Source of the DNA: Streptomyces sp. NRRL F-525
GTDB taxonomy: Bacteria; Actinomycetota; Actinomycetes; Streptomycetales; Streptomycetaceae
Length of the DNA: 64,000 bases
Assembly (NCBI RefSeq): GCF_000716605.1
Contig: NZ_JNXE01000006.1
Coordinates: 1-64,000 of the forward strand
Direction: 5' to 3'
In this document: positions 8,902 to 17,917 of the stretch, one piece after another
How positions within the stretch are numbered: position 1 is the first letter of the stretch
How the letters are laid out: each line of letters opens with the position of its first letter
Position numbers and translations under genes: made by a program
Notes under the pieces: generated by a model
What the model was told of the DNA's origin: nothing
Databases searched by the model: none
Seen by the model: the letters and a program-made list of their open reading frames with translations, nothing else

Positions 8902-9429
8902 TCAGATCTGGGTCACCGGCCAGCGCCCCGAGTGGCCCGGCGGCAGCGCCAGATCGTCCCGTACGGCCGCGTAGTAGCCCTCGCGCCTGGCACGCTGACG
9001 CTCCATCAACTCCCGCCAGGCCTCCGGGTCGTGGGTCTCCGCGCGCATGAACCGCTCCATCGCCATCACCGCGCCGACCCACGCCCGCGCCTTGTCCACC
9101 ACCTCCGTGCTCCCCAGCAGAAGCAGCGCCTCACCTGGAGGATCCCGGTCCACGGTCGCCTCGGCCAGCAGCGGTTCCGCCTCGGCCGGGGACAGCGGGT
9201 GCGGATGCGGGTCGTTGCCGAAGTGGGAGGCGACCCGATACGTCAGGGTCACCGACTTCTTCAGCGTCCGGGCGTACTCGGCGTACACCTCCAACCGCCG
9301 CTCCTCCCAACGGGCGTCCCGCTCACGGCGGAACCTCGCTTGATCGCCCCGCACGATCGCGACGTAGGAACCGAGGGCGCCGATCACGACACCGATCAGC
9401 GCGGGGAGTTGCTGGATGAACGCGTTCAT
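8902..9429 (-). CDS. Uncharacterised single-pass membrane protein
   Basis: A 175-aa protein. One hydrophobic helix near the N-terminus (LPALIGVVIGALGSYVAIV, about residues 8-26) is followed by charged, mostly helical sequence rich in arginine and glutamate (RFRRERDARWEERRLEVYAEYAR). I recognise the general pattern of an anchored cytoplasmic helical protein seen in many Streptomyces genomes but no named domain. The start at 9429 gives MNAFIQQLP; an upstream in-frame start at 9492 would overlap the divergent SDR gene and is less likely. It converges with the SDR gene ending at 8892. Confidence 0.7.
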   Translation of the reverse strand: MNAFIQQLPALIGVVIGALGSYVAIVRGDQARFRRERDARWEERRLEVYAEYARTLKKSVTLTYRVASHFGNDPHPHPLSPAEAEPLLAEATVDRDPPGEALLLLGSTEVVDKARAWVGAVMAMERFMRAETHDPEAWRELMERQRARREGYYAAVRDDLALPPGHSGRWPVTQI

Positions 9430-9479
9430 GTCCGCACGGTATCTGCCGAGTTGATCGTTCCGGCAGTACGTTCGGGACC

Positions 9480-10283
9480 ATGACTGACACAACGCGCTTC
9501 CAGGGGTACGGAGTTCTCGTCACCGGTGCGGCCCGGGGCATCGGCGCGGCCATCTCCCGGCGGCTCGCGGAGGAGGGGGCGCGGGTGCTGGTGACCGACG
9601 TCGATCTGCCCGAGGCGGAGAAGACGGCGGCGGCACTGCGCGAACTCGGGCTGGCCACCGAGGCGTTCGGTTGCGACGTGGGGGACCGGGAGGCGGTGGA
9701 GCGGGCCGTCGCCCGGGCCGTCGAGTCCTTCGGGGCGCTCGACGTCCTGGTCAACAGCGCCGCGCACTGCACGCCCGACCTCCCGCTCTTCGAGGACGAG
9801 CCGGACGGCGAGTGGGACCGGGACCTCGACATCACGCTGACGGGGACCTACCGCTGCTGCCGCGCCGCACTCCCGCACCTGGTCGCCTCGAGACGCGGGG
9901 CGATCGTCAACATCGGTTCCGTGAACGGCAGTCAGGACTTCGGCAACCACGCCTACAGCGCGGCCAAGGCCGGACTCGCCTCGCTGACCCGCACCCTCGC
10001 CGGGCACGCCGGACGGCGCGGTGTGCGGGTCAATCTGGTGATGCCGGGCACGGTGCGGACCTCCGCGTGGGAGGGGCGGGACGAGCAACTGGACGCTGTC
10101 AGCGGGCTGTTCCCGCTCGGTCGGGTCGGTGAGCCCGAGGACATCGCCGCGGCCGTCGCGTTCCTCGCCTCGCGGGACGCCTCCTGGATCACCGGGACCA
10201 CCCTCGCCGTCGACGGAGGGCTCACCGCGGTCAACTCCGGGTTCCGGCTGTCCCTTTCAGAGCGCGGGGCCGAGGGGCAGTGA
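9480..10283 (+). CDS. SDR-family oxidoreductase (FabG-like)
   Basis: A 267-aa classical short-chain dehydrogenase. The cofactor site TGAARGIG lies near residues 15-22, NSAAH replaces NNAG, the catalytic serine is in NIGSVNGS and the YxxxK motif in YSAAK, followed by VNLVMPGTVRT. The C-terminus ASWITGTTLAVDGG is the normal end of FabG-like enzymes. All catalytic residues are present. The 3' end overlaps the convergent decarboxylase gene by 27 bases, so transcripts of the two are antisense at their ends. The substrate cannot be predicted. Confidence 0.9.
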   Translation: MTDTTRFQGYGVLVTGAARGIGAAISRRLAEEGARVLVTDVDLPEAEKTAAALRELGLATEAFGCDVGDREAVERAVARAVESFGALDVLVNSAAHCTPDLPLFEDEPDGEWDRDLDITLTGTYRCCRAALPHLVASRRGAIVNIGSVNGSQDFGNHAYSAAKAGLASLTRTLAGHAGRRGVRVNLVMPGTVRTSAWEGRDEQLDAVSGLFPLGRVGEPEDIAAAVAFLASRDASWITGTTLAVDGGLTAVNSGFRLSLSERGAEGQ

Positions 10284-11657
10284 AGCCAGCGCCGCCAGCA
10301 CCCGGTCCGTATCGGCCTCGGACGTACGCCAGTTGCTGAACGCGGCGCGCAGCGCGGGTGTCCCGTCGTGGACCGTCGGCGTCAGGAACGCCTCGCCGGT
10401 GTCCGCCACGGCCTCCGCCACGGCGGCCACCCGCTCCCGTGTGGGGTTCTCGGCCAGGGTGAAGCAGACGACGTTCAGCCGGACCGGCGCGGACAGCCGC
10501 AGCCCCGGGAGCGCGGCGATGCCCTCGCCGAGCCGGTGCGCGAGGGCCACGTTGCGCTCGACGATCTCGCGGTGCCCGGCGCGGCCGTAGGCCAGGAGGG
10601 AGAACCAGGCGGGGAGGGCGCGCAGCCGCCGGGAGTTCTCGGGGGTGAGGTGGAGGAAGTCCGGGTCGCCGGTCGGTGCGCCCAGGTACGGGGACGCGTT
10701 GTGGAACACCCTGGTCTGGAGGTCGCGGCGGCGGGTGAACTGGACGGCCGCGTCGTAGGGCACGTTGAGCCACTTGTGGAGGTCGACGCAGACCGAGTCG
10801 GCCGCGTCGAGTCCGTCGACGAGGTGGGCGTAGGCGGGGGAGAGCGCGGCGAAGCCGCCGAACGCGGCGTCCACGTGCAGCCAGAAGTCGTGCCGTTCCT
10901 TGAGGGCGGCGATCGCCCGCAGGTCGTCGAAGTCGACCGTGTTCACGGTGCCGGCGTTCGCGACGACGATCGCCGGGCGGCCCTTCAACTCGCCGAGTGC
11001 CGCGTCGAGTTGGTCCACGTCTACGGCCTCGCGGTTGCCGGCGAGCACGGGCACGTAGTGCATCCGGTCGCGGCCGATGCCCAGCACGGACAGTGCCTTG
11101 GTGACGCTGGAGTGCGGACTGCCGGAGAGGACGTGGACCGGGCCGAGCGCGGCGGCGCCGTCCTGGGACACGTCCACGCCCAGGCGCTCGCCGAGCCACT
11201 CGCGGGCCACGGCGAGACCCACCATGTTGGACACGGTCGCGCCGGTGACGAAGGCCCCCGAGTGCGCCTCGCCGAGCCCGAACAGCTCGCGCAGCCAGCC
11301 CACCGTCTCCCGCTCGAGCGCCGCCGCCCAGGAACCGGCCGCGCCGGACACGTTCTGGTCGTACGCGCTGGTCAGCCAGTCCCCGGCGATCGACGCGGGG
11401 GTGGCACCACCGGTGACGAAGCCGAGGTAGCGCGGGCCCGCCGACCCCGAGAGACCGGGCGCCCACCGCTCGGCGAACCGGGCGAGAGCCGCCTCGCCGC
11501 CGGTCCCCTCGGCCGGGAGCGGTTCCCCGTCGGGCGCCTTGTCGAGCCGGACGACCGGCCGCTCGGCCATCCCGTCCAGCTCACGGGCGGCGAGGTCGCG
11601 GGCGGACTGGAGGAGGGCGGGGAGCCGCGAGAGGTCGTCGGCGAGAGTGCGGTGCAT
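10257..11657 (-). CDS. PLP-dependent group II decarboxylase (aromatic amino acid type)
   Basis: A 466-aa pyridoxal-phosphate enzyme of the aromatic-L-amino-acid / glutamate decarboxylase family. Seen: H182 in SGSPHSSVTKA (stacks on the cofactor), D263 in HVDAAFGG (binds the pyridine nitrogen) and the Schiff-base lysine K295 in VDLHKWLN. Length and domain order are normal for a cytoplasmic dimeric decarboxylase making a biogenic amine. The exact amino acid cannot be read. Its 3' end overlaps the convergent SDR gene. The ATG at 11657 has a weak ribosome binding site, but the protein starts in the usual place. Confidence 0.9.
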   Translation of the reverse strand: MHRTLADDLSRLPALLQSARDLAARELDGMAERPVVRLDKAPDGEPLPAEGTGGEAALARFAERWAPGLSGSAGPRYLGFVTGGATPASIAGDWLTSAYDQNVSGAAGSWAAALERETVGWLRELFGLGEAHSGAFVTGATVSNMVGLAVAREWLGERLGVDVSQDGAAALGPVHVLSGSPHSSVTKALSVLGIGRDRMHYVPVLAGNREAVDVDQLDAALGELKGRPAIVVANAGTVNTVDFDDLRAIAALKERHDFWLHVDAAFGGFAALSPAYAHLVDGLDAADSVCVDLHKWLNVPYDAAVQFTRRRDLQTRVFHNASPYLGAPTGDPDFLHLTPENSRRLRALPAWFSLLAYGRAGHREIVERNVALAHRLGEGIAALPGLRLSAPVRLNVVCFTLAENPTRERVAAVAEAVADTGEAFLTPTVHDGTPALRAAFSNWRTSEADTDRVLAALASLPLGPAL

Positions 11658-11741
11658 GGCGGCAGCGTAGGCGGAGGCCGAGGGCCGGGTATCGGGCCAA
11701 TTCGGGGGAACTGGACTGGATCACACGCGAGCGCGCCGGTG

Positions 11742-13307
11742 TCAGTCGTCCCGGTGGGAGCGGTGCGGGAGGTGCCCTTGGCGCAGCCGGAGCCAGGTGT
11801 CGCGGGCCCGGCGGCCCGCGCGGGTGCGGCTGTGCGCGACCATCTCGCGCGCCTCCTGCTCGGACGCGGCCATGGCCGAGGACCCGCGCAGCGGTTTGCG
11901 TGCCGTCTCGCGCAGGAACAGGGCGGCGATCACCCCGATCACGCCCGCGACCATGAGGTAGTAGGCGGGCACGAGCTCGTCGCCGGTCACGTCGACCAGG
12001 GCGGAGGCGATCAGCGGGGTCGTGCCGCCGAACAGGGAGACGGAGAAGTTGTACGCCAGGGACAGGCCGCCGTAGCGCAGATGGGTCGGGAAGAGCGCGG
12101 GGAGGGTCGCGGCGCTCGTGCCCGCGAAGCAGACCAGGAACAGGCCGAGGATCACGCAGCCGATGGCGGGGAGCACGATGCCGCCCTGGCGGATGAGCTG
12201 GAAGACGGGGATCGAGAGGACGACCATGGCGCCGCCGCCCCAGAGGAACAGGGGACGCCTGCCGTACCGGTCCGAGGAGCGGCCGACGACGGTGATGGTC
12301 AGGGCGACCAGCACCATGGTGCCCAACACCAGGAGCTGGGCGGTGAGTTCGGACTCGCCGAGGGTGGAGCTCATGTAGGTCGGCAGGTACGAGGTCACCA
12401 TGTAGTTGGTGACGTTGTAGAGCAGGACGAGGCCGACGCAGACGAGCAGGGCCTGCCAGTGGTCGGTGAACACCTCCTTGAGGCGGCCCTTCCCGGACAT
12501 CCGGGCCTCCTCCCCGCGCTTCTCCTCGACCTCCTGGAACGCGGGCGTCTCCTCCAGCCTGAGCCGCATGTAGAGGCCGATGATCCCGAGCGGACCCGCG
12601 ACGTAGAACGGGATCCGCCAGCCCCAGTCGACCATCTGGTCCTCGGACAGGGCGGCGGTCAGGACGGTGACCAGGCCGGAGCCGAGGGAGTAGCCGACGA
12701 ACGTGCCGAAGTCGAGCCAGCTGCCGAGGAAACCGCGCATCCGGTCGGGGGAGTACTCCGCGATGTAGGTGGTGGCCCCGGCGTACTCGCCGCCGGTCGA
12801 GAAGCCCTGCACCAGCCGGCAGAGCAGCAGGAGCACCGGTGCGGCCAGGCCGATCGTCTTGTAGCCCGGCAGGAATCCCACCGCGAACGTACTGATCGCC
12901 ATCATGATCATGGTGACGGCGAGGACCTTCTGGCGTCCCACGCGGTCGCCGAGGGGCCCGAACACGAGCCCGCCGAGCGGCCGGACGAGGAAGGCCGCCG
13001 CGAAGGTCGCGAACGTCGAGATGACCTGGGCGCCCGGTGAGCTGCCCGGGAAGAAGACCTTGCCGAGGGTCGAGGCGACGTAGGCGTAGACGCCGAAGTC
13101 GAACCACTCCATGGTGTTGCCGAGCGCGGCGGCCGACACGGCCCGTCGTACGGTCGGCCGGTCGGCGACCTTCACGTCGTCCGGGCTCAGGGCCTTCTTG
13201 CGCCGGCGCAGCAGCGTCCGCACCATCCGTTCGGTGCGCGCGTTTCCCGAGCCGAGCCCACGTCGCGGTTGGTTCGGGCCTGCGGGGTCCCGCCTGTCTG
13301 ACCTCAT
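11742..13307 (-). CDS. MFS transporter, metabolite:H+ symporter (MHS) type
   Basis: A 521-aa twelve-helix symporter of the MHS family (ProP/ShiA-like), importing an organic acid or osmolyte with protons. Diagnostic: NTMEWFDFGVYAYVASTLGKVFF in the first helix, RPLGGLVFGPLGDRVGRQKVL, then RLVQGFSTGGEYAGA and the second-half DRYGRRP. The basic C-terminal tail (RRARDTWLRLRQGHLPHRSHR) is cytoplasmic. I choose the ATG at 13307 because acaggtgcac upstream resembles a ribosome binding site; an ATG at 13226 (MVRTLLRRRKK) without such a site is the alternative. It is monocistronic, and the ligand is unknown. Confidence 0.9.
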   Translation of the reverse strand: MRSDRRDPAGPNQPRRGLGSGNARTERMVRTLLRRRKKALSPDDVKVADRPTVRRAVSAAALGNTMEWFDFGVYAYVASTLGKVFFPGSSPGAQVISTFATFAAAFLVRPLGGLVFGPLGDRVGRQKVLAVTMIMMAISTFAVGFLPGYKTIGLAAPVLLLLCRLVQGFSTGGEYAGATTYIAEYSPDRMRGFLGSWLDFGTFVGYSLGSGLVTVLTAALSEDQMVDWGWRIPFYVAGPLGIIGLYMRLRLEETPAFQEVEEKRGEEARMSGKGRLKEVFTDHWQALLVCVGLVLLYNVTNYMVTSYLPTYMSSTLGESELTAQLLVLGTMVLVALTITVVGRSSDRYGRRPLFLWGGGAMVVLSIPVFQLIRQGGIVLPAIGCVILGLFLVCFAGTSAATLPALFPTHLRYGGLSLAYNFSVSLFGGTTPLIASALVDVTGDELVPAYYLMVAGVIGVIAALFLRETARKPLRGSSAMAASEQEAREMVAHSRTRAGRRARDTWLRLRQGHLPHRSHRDD

Positions 13308-13562
13308 GTGCACCTGTGCGTGTCGTCGGTGGGTTCCGCTTCGCGCTCCGTGCGGTCCGCGGAATGCTGATTGAGCACGCCTAACCGGTGCGGGCCACCT
13401 GGAAACCCGTCGTCCGCTTACGGAGGCCGTCTTCCCCGGAGCCGGCCCGGCGGCGGAGAATGTCACCGTTTCGTCGCGGTCCGGCCCGGGCCACAACCCT
13501 GTCGCCCGTGCACCGGTCTAGGTGGCAGAGATCGCAGTTCCGGCTGAGGGGGAGGGTCCGAC

Positions 13563-14261
13563 ATGGGGGACATACGCAGACGAGGTGCCATAGCGCTCGG
13601 TATCACCGGGCTGGTGGCGCCGCTCACGCTCGTGCTGGGGAGCGCTCCGGCGCAGGCGGCGACGAGCTGTACGACGCAGAAGGGGCCGTACCAGAAGCAG
13701 GTCGAGAAGTTCCTCGGCCGGCCGGTCGACGGGAAGCAGTCCGCCGCCGACTGCAAGGCGATCAAGGCCTTCCAGACCAAGCACGGCATCACGCCGAACA
13801 TCGGCTACGCGGGATCCGTCACCTGGGGCGTGATGGACCTCATGAACAAGCAGAAGGCCGTGGGCAACAAGCCGAACGCGGCCGGCAAGTGCCCGACGAA
13901 CAAGGGCCGCATCGCCTGCGTCAACCTCACGCTGCAGATCAGCTGGATCCAGGACGGCAGCCGGCTCGTCTACGGCCCGGTCCCGGTGCGCACCGGCCGT
14001 AACGGCTACGAGACCCGCACCGGTCTGAAGAAGATCTACTGGCGGGACATCGACCACGTCTCGAACATCTACAACGTGCCGATGCCCTACAGCCAGTTCT
14101 TCGACGGTGGCCAGGCCTTCCACTCCGTCAACCTCAGCATGTGGAACCCGCCGGGCTCGCACGGCTGCGTCAACATGACCCCGACCACCGCCAAGAAGTA
14201 CTGGTCGCTGCTGAAGAACGGCGACGACGTCTTCGTGTACGGCCGCAAGCCGGGCACCTGA
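13563..14261 (+). CDS. L,D-transpeptidase (YkuD) with N-terminal peptidoglycan-binding-like region
   Basis: A 232-aa secreted enzyme. Residues 1-33 form a signal peptide ending AQAA. Residues about 36-95 resemble a short peptidoglycan-binding domain with a disulphide pattern (C36, C64). The YkuD domain (about 115-230) carries H187 and the active-site SHGCVN with nucleophile C202. It would form 3-3 crosslinks or attach proteins in the cell wall. A sulphur-rich surface pattern (C110, C119) suggests further disulphides. The start follows gagggggagggtccgac. The gene stands alone and converges with the Gfo/Idh/MocA oxidoreductase gene. Confidence 0.92.
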   Translation: MGDIRRRGAIALGITGLVAPLTLVLGSAPAQAATSCTTQKGPYQKQVEKFLGRPVDGKQSAADCKAIKAFQTKHGITPNIGYAGSVTWGVMDLMNKQKAVGNKPNAAGKCPTNKGRIACVNLTLQISWIQDGSRLVYGPVPVRTGRNGYETRTGLKKIYWRDIDHVSNIYNVPMPYSQFFDGGQAFHSVNLSMWNPPGSHGCVNMTPTTAKKYWSLLKNGDDVFVYGRKPGT

Positions 14262-14293
14262 CAGACAGTCACCCGGCTTGCGTATCACCCCGG

Positions 14294-15493
14294 TTACGCG
14301 GGCGCGTCCCCGAAGTCCGGGATCTCCAGCCTCGCCCCGCCCTGCCGTGCCGAGTCGTGCGCGATGATGCCCGGCAGGGTGTAGCGGGCCGCGACCCACG
14401 CGTTCACGCTGGGCAGGGTGCGGGAGTTGACCGCGGTCACGAAGTCGTCCGCCAGGAAGTGGTGGCTGCCCTCATGGCCGTTGTGCAGGTTGTCGAACTC
14501 CCGAGGCAGCCGCGACCGGTCGTGCACCGGCGCCGAGCCCGAGGTGAAGGCGGCCCGGAGGTCCGGCGCGATGTGCTGGAGTGACGGATCGTCAGGAGAC
14601 ATGGTGGGCTTGGGCTCCAGCAGCTCGCTGATGTCCTGCACCCCCTTCTTGTCCTGCCAGAAGGCCACCGTCGCGAGCTGTTCCATGCTCGCGTCGGTCC
14701 CGAAGAACCGGAAACGCGACTCCCGGATCTGCGAGGGATAGCCGACCCGGCGGAACTCGTTCGTACGGAACGAACCGCCGCCCGCGACCTCGAACAGCGC
14801 GGTGGCGTTCGAGAAGTCGTTGCCGAACTGGCTGACCTCCTTGTCGAAGACACCGTCCCCGCGCTCGTCGACGACCCCGATCGCCGACACACTCACCGCG
14901 TGCGTCTGCCACGCGCCGAGCACCCCGCCCACCGAGTGCGTCGGGTAGAGCAGGGGCGGATAGCTGGCGGTCGCCTTCCAGTCCTCGCCACCGCTGTACT
15001 GGTACGCCTCGTAGAACCCCAGATCCATGTCGTGGACGTAGTCGCCCTCGGCGTAGAAAATCCGCCCGAAGGCGCCCTCCGCGATCTGGTTGCGGGCGTG
15101 CACGGTCGCCGGGTTGTACTGGCTGGTCTCGCCCATCATGTACGTCAGTCCGGTCGCCTTGACCGCGTCGATGATCGCCGCGATCTCGTCGGTGCTGATC
15201 GCCATGGGGACCGCGGAGTACACGTGCTTGCCGGCGCCGAGCCCCTGGAGGACCAGGGGGCCGTGCGTCCAGCGCTGGGTGAAGATCGCGACGGCGTCGA
15301 CGGCCTTCGACTCCAGCATCGCCTCGTAGGAGGGGAAAGTGCCCGCCAGCCCTTGTTCGGCGACCAGTTGCTCCGCCCGCTCGGGCAGGAGGTCGGTCAC
15401 ATAGACCTCGCTCACGCCCGGGTGGGCCTGGAACAGTCGGGCGAACTGGCCGGAGAACTGGCCTGCTCCGACGATGCCGAGGGAGAACGTCAT
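14294..15493 (-). CDS. Gfo/Idh/MocA-family oxidoreductase
   Basis: A 399-aa NAD(P)-dependent sugar or cyclitol oxidoreductase. The N-terminal Rossmann motif is LGIVGAGQFSGQFA (from residue 5); GKHVYSAVPMA occupies the place of the family's EKP motif but lacks that exact triad, which is a point to note. The C-terminal half forms the substrate sheet (GGVLGAW, GSHHFLADDFV). It is the last gene of a reverse-strand run of permease, permease, binding protein and this enzyme, so it should act on the imported sugar or a derivative. The start at 15493 follows gaaggacacgcaccc. Confidence 0.9.
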   Translation of the reverse strand: MTFSLGIVGAGQFSGQFARLFQAHPGVSEVYVTDLLPERAEQLVAEQGLAGTFPSYEAMLESKAVDAVAIFTQRWTHGPLVLQGLGAGKHVYSAVPMAISTDEIAAIIDAVKATGLTYMMGETSQYNPATVHARNQIAEGAFGRIFYAEGDYVHDMDLGFYEAYQYSGGEDWKATASYPPLLYPTHSVGGVLGAWQTHAVSVSAIGVVDERGDGVFDKEVSQFGNDFSNATALFEVAGGGSFRTNEFRRVGYPSQIRESRFRFFGTDASMEQLATVAFWQDKKGVQDISELLEPKPTMSPDDPSLQHIAPDLRAAFTSGSAPVHDRSRLPREFDNLHNGHEGSHHFLADDFVTAVNSRTLPSVNAWVAARYTLPGIIAHDSARQGGARLEIPDFGDAPA

Positions 15494-15538
15494 GGGTGCG
15501 TGTCCTTCTCTGACGGGGATTTCCCTGAGCGGAAATCA

Positions 15539-15594
15539 CTGAACGAACTTCACTGAACGAACTTCACTGCACGAACTTCACTGCACGAACGTCA
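15539..15594. repeat. Four tandem 14-bp repeats at the end of the binding-protein gene
   Basis: Four head-to-tail 14-mers: ctgaacgaacttca twice, ctgcacgaacttca once and ctgcacgaacgtca once. The last copy contains the stop codon (15592-15594) of the solute-binding-protein gene. On the transcript the array lies between that gene and the downstream oxidoreductase gene. Confidence 0.9.
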
Positions 15595-16935
15595 CTGGCC
15601 GAGGATGAAGTTGATCTGCTTGTTGGTCTTGCTCAGGCCGCTGACCGGGGCGTCGTTGGCGTAGACGTCCTGCATGGCGGGGCGCATCAACGCGTACACG
15701 TCCGCCGAGTAGTTGGTGATCGGGAAGGAGAAGGTGGCGAAGTCCTTCTTGTCGGCGACCGGCCGGGTGAAGGCCGTGACGTCGATGCCCTTCTTCTTGT
15801 AGGCGGCGACGGCGGCCTTCGTGCCGTCCGGGGTCGCGGGGAAGACGATGCCGTAACTCCCCACCGTCCTCTGGCAGTTGTCCGATGACAGGTAGGTCAC
15901 CCACTTCCGCGCGCCCGCCTTGTTGGGGGCGTTCTTGGTGATCGAGTCGGCCAGTCCGTTCATCATGGTCGCCCGTTTCCCGGTCGGACCGGTAGGGGTG
16001 TATGCGGTGCCGATCTTGATTCCCTTGGCCGCGGCGTACGTGGAGATCATCCAGGCGCCGTCGAAGGCGGTCGCCGCCTTGCCCCCCGCGATCTGCACGT
16101 TGGGCGGGTTCGCGCCGTCGCTGTAGTCCGTGAACGGCGCCAGATAGCCCTTCTTCGCCAGGCCGAAGTACCACTTGACCGCCTGCTGGTAGGTCTTGCT
16201 GTCGTACTGGTACTTCGTGCCCCAGCGCGCCTTGTCCGTGTAGTTCCAGCCGGCCGAGGCGGTGAAGGGACTCCATGTCGTCTGGCCGTCGGAGTCACCG
16301 GCGCCTCCGGTGGCCATGCCGTACACCTTGACGTGGTGCTTGTCGAAGCCCGGTTCGTCCCCGCGCTTGCCGTTCTTGTCGATGGTGAGGTGGGCGATGG
16401 CCTTCTCGAAGGTGCCGCCGTCCGTGGGATTCCAGGACAGGCTGTTGAGCTGGTCGGCGCTCAGACCCGCCGACTTGGCCATCTTCTGGTTGTAGAAGAG
16501 GGCGACCGTGTCCCAGTCCTTGGGCGTGCCGTACTGATGGCCGTCCTGGCCCTGCCAGTTGGCGGCGAGCCCGGGCTGGTAGGCGGACGCGTCGATGTCG
16601 AGGTCGTCCAGCGGCTGGAGCACCTTCAGGTCGGCGAACTGGCCGAACTTCTGGATGTGGTCGGTGAACACGTCCGGCTGGGTGCCCGCGATGAAGCTCG
16701 CGGTGAGCTTGGTCCAGTAGTCGGCCCAGCCCAACTGGGTGATCTTCACCTTGAGTCCGGGGTTCTGCTGCTCGAAGCCCTTCGCGCAGGCCTGGTAGGC
16801 GGGGAGCTGGTTGGCGTCCCACAGCCAGTACGTCACCGTGTCTGAGGCCGAGCCCACGGAGTCGCCCTTGGCGCAGCCCGCCGTCAGGGACAGCGCGAGC
16901 GCCCCGGTCAATGCCATGACCGTACGAAATCGCAT
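15592..16935 (-). CDS. Sugar ABC transporter solute-binding lipoprotein
   Basis: A 447-aa extracellular binding protein of the MalE/UgpB type. The lipobox LTAGC places the lipid-modified cysteine at residue 21. The mature part reads SDTVTYWLWDANQLPAYQACAKGFEQQNPG and later QPDVFTDHIQKFGQF and AFDGAWM, typical of cluster-B sugar receptors. It captures a sugar outside the membrane and hands it to the two permeases encoded just upstream in the same run. The start follows aaggggcagggc. No ATPase gene is in the locus, so a shared MsiK-type ATPase elsewhere is likely, as is usual in Streptomyces. Confidence 0.93.
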   Translation of the reverse strand: MRFRTVMALTGALALSLTAGCAKGDSVGSASDTVTYWLWDANQLPAYQACAKGFEQQNPGLKVKITQLGWADYWTKLTASFIAGTQPDVFTDHIQKFGQFADLKVLQPLDDLDIDASAYQPGLAANWQGQDGHQYGTPKDWDTVALFYNQKMAKSAGLSADQLNSLSWNPTDGGTFEKAIAHLTIDKNGKRGDEPGFDKHHVKVYGMATGGAGDSDGQTTWSPFTASAGWNYTDKARWGTKYQYDSKTYQQAVKWYFGLAKKGYLAPFTDYSDGANPPNVQIAGGKAATAFDGAWMISTYAAAKGIKIGTAYTPTGPTGKRATMMNGLADSITKNAPNKAGARKWVTYLSSDNCQRTVGSYGIVFPATPDGTKAAVAAYKKKGIDVTAFTRPVADKKDFATFSFPITNYSADVYALMRPAMQDVYANDAPVSGLSKTNKQINFILGQ

Positions 16936-16945
16936 GCCCTGCCCC

Positions 16946-17902
16946 TTACTTGATTCCGGTGAAGCTGATGGAACTCACGATGCGGCGCGCGAACACCCCG
17001 AAGAGCACGAGCATCGGGAGCGCGGCGATCAGGGTCGCCGCCATCAGGCCCGACCAGTCGTAGCCGGACTGCGGGGTCTGCGAGCGGAAGATCGCCAGCG
17101 CCACCGACAGCACGCGCGAACTGTCGCTGTAGGACACCATCAGCGGCCAGAAGTAGTCGTTCCAGGACGTGATGTACGTCAGCACGCCCAGGGTCAGGAC
17201 CGGGGTGGCCGCCATCGGGAGCAGCACCCGGAAGAAGACGCGGACCTTGCCCGCGCCGTCGAGCAGAGCCGCCTCCTCGACCTCGCGCGGGATGTTCATG
17301 AAGAACTGCTTGAGGAAGAACACCGCGAACGGCGTCATGAACATCGTCGGCAACGAGATCCCCAACAGGGTGTCCACGAGCCCGAGTTGCTTGATGAGGA
17401 CGAAGTTCGGCAGCAGGGTGAAGATCGCCGGCACCATCAGCCCGGCCAGGAAAAGACCGAACATCCGGTCCCGGCCGCGCCAGCGGAGCCGGGCGAAGGC
17501 GTAGGCGGCCATCGCGGAGAAGAACACCTGGCAGACGGTGACCAGGGTCGAGACGATCACCGAGTTGAGCAGATAGCGCCAGAACTTGAGGCCACCGCCC
17601 GAACCGCCTTGCGCGATCGCCTCCTTGGTCGACTGGAGGCCGAGCGCCCGCTCGAAACCGCCGGTGGTGAAGTCGACCGGCAGCGGGTCCGAGGGGTGGG
17701 CGGCGAGCCCGGTGTTGCTGGAGAGCGCGGTGCGCAGGATCCAGTAGAAGGGCAGCAGGGTGATCAGCATGATCGCGGCCATCGCGACCCAGGCGGCGAC
17801 CTTGCCTATGGACGGGCGGGGCCGGGGCGGCCGTAGGATCTCCTGCTTTGCCGTAGGCGTAGGGGTGTTGGGCACATTGGGCGTGGTGGTCAGGGTGGCC
17901 AT
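16946..17902 (-). CDS. Sugar ABC transporter permease (MalG type)
   Basis: A 318-aa inner-membrane permease. A basic, proline-rich cytoplasmic head (KQEILRPPRPRPSIGK) precedes six membrane helices, the first around residues 35-57. The EAA loop that contacts the ATPase reads EEAALLDGAGKVRVFFRVLLP. The C-terminus SSISFTGIK is characteristic of MalG-like subunits. The start follows ggaaggagtcgac. It lies 10 bases before the binding-protein gene and 15 bases after the partner permease gene, so the three are one transcription unit. Confidence 0.93.
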   Translation of the reverse strand: MATLTTTPNVPNTPTPTAKQEILRPPRPRPSIGKVAAWVAMAAIMLITLLPFYWILRTALSSNTGLAAHPSDPLPVDFTTGGFERALGLQSTKEAIAQGGSGGGLKFWRYLLNSVIVSTLVTVCQVFFSAMAAYAFARLRWRGRDRMFGLFLAGLMVPAIFTLLPNFVLIKQLGLVDTLLGISLPTMFMTPFAVFFLKQFFMNIPREVEEAALLDGAGKVRVFFRVLLPMAATPVLTLGVLTYITSWNDYFWPLMVSYSDSSRVLSVALAIFRSQTPQSGYDWSGLMAATLIAALPMLVLFGVFARRIVSSISFTGIK

Positions 17903-17917
17903 GTCGACTCCTTCCGG

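Noticed and set aside
10368..13040. + strand open frame of 890 codons
   Set aside because: It runs opposite both the PLP decarboxylase and the MFS gene, has no motifs and is rich in E/G/R/H; antisense artefact of GC bias.
15539..15594. Tandem repeats as a CRISPR array
   Set aside because: Units are 14 bp, contiguous, without spacers, and no cas genes are present.
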